Source: an uncultured Ruminococcus sp. (GTDB taxonomy: Bacteria > Bacillota > Clostridia > Oscillospirales > Ruminococcaceae). From it: 5,552 nt of DNA. Positions 5,533-5,552 of this stretch are shown here, in pieces. Under the pieces are notes generated by a model. The model saw only the letters and a list, made by a program, of their open reading frames with translations. It was not told the origin of the DNA and ran no database searches. Made by a program: the position numbers and the translations under genes. The DNA lies in NCBI GenBank assembly GCA_947174625.1, contig CAMWJT010000094.1, positions 1-5,552 of the forward strand. The letters run 5' to 3'. How positions within the stretch are numbered: the first letter of the stretch is position 1; every line of letters begins with the position of its first letter.

Positions 5533-5552
5533 ATGAGTACTACTTCACAGGC
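5533..5552 (+). CDS. Start of a divergent gene, truncated by the window edge; product unknown
   Basis: Only the first six complete codons are visible, reading MSTTSQ and then GC of the next codon. Start choice rests on the well-placed GGAGGG ribosome binding site and the ATG. Six residues are too few to assign any family, and no function is proposed. It is transcribed away from the dockerin hydrolase gene and could share regulation with it through the 69-bp divergent region. Confidence 0.6.

Noticed and set aside
1..5552. CRISPR arrays, insertion sequences, attachment sites, riboswitches
   Set aside because: No regularly spaced repeats, transposase or integrase frame, terminal inverted repeats, or long structured leader were seen. 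The tRNA could serve as an integration target, but no partial tRNA duplication is visible in the window.

Overview
The window reads as chromosomal DNA of a low-GC Gram-positive anaerobe, most likely a Ruminococcus-like member of the Oscillospiraceae. Two things point there. The yloU-fakA-recG gene order is a Firmicutes housekeeping arrangement, and the first complete gene on the minus strand encodes a secreted cell-wall hydrolase ending in a type I dockerin, a module typical of cellulosome- or amylosome-forming clostridia. The genus is an inference; no rRNA or other phylogenetic marker is present.

Almost everything lies on the minus strand, so transcription runs from high to low coordinates. 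At the right edge (5533-5552) a divergent plus-strand gene is just beginning. It shares a very AT-rich 69-bp intergenic region with the dockerin-bearing peptidoglycan hydrolase (5463-4516). A 107-bp gap then holds a good sigma-A-type promoter (TTGTAA, 17 bp, TATAAT) driving yloU (4408-4073), fakA (4020-2347) and recG (2258-228). A 12-bp GC-containing hairpin with a T tract lies between fakA and recG, ending directly before the recG ribosome binding site, so recG may depend on read-through. After recG comes a 167-bp, extremely AT-rich stretch with no gene. It contains a near-consensus promoter (TTGACA, 17 bp, TATACT) for tRNA-Val(UAC), whose 3' end is cut off by the left edge of the window.

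Functionally, FakA is the ATP-dependent subunit of fatty acid kinase, which makes acyl-phosphate from FakB-bound fatty acid. YloU is an Asp23/Gls24-family small protein that usually accompanies it. RecG is the replication-fork and Holliday-junction remodelling helicase. These are ordinary core genes. The unusual part is the dockerin-tagged NlpC/P60-like (Amidase_5-like) hydrolase with an SH3 domain: it suggests a cell-wall-cleaving enzyme that could be docked onto a cohesin-bearing scaffold or surface protein. I saw no mobile element, CRISPR array, riboswitch or clearly novel multi-gene system. The findings are mostly regulatory and architectural oddities.
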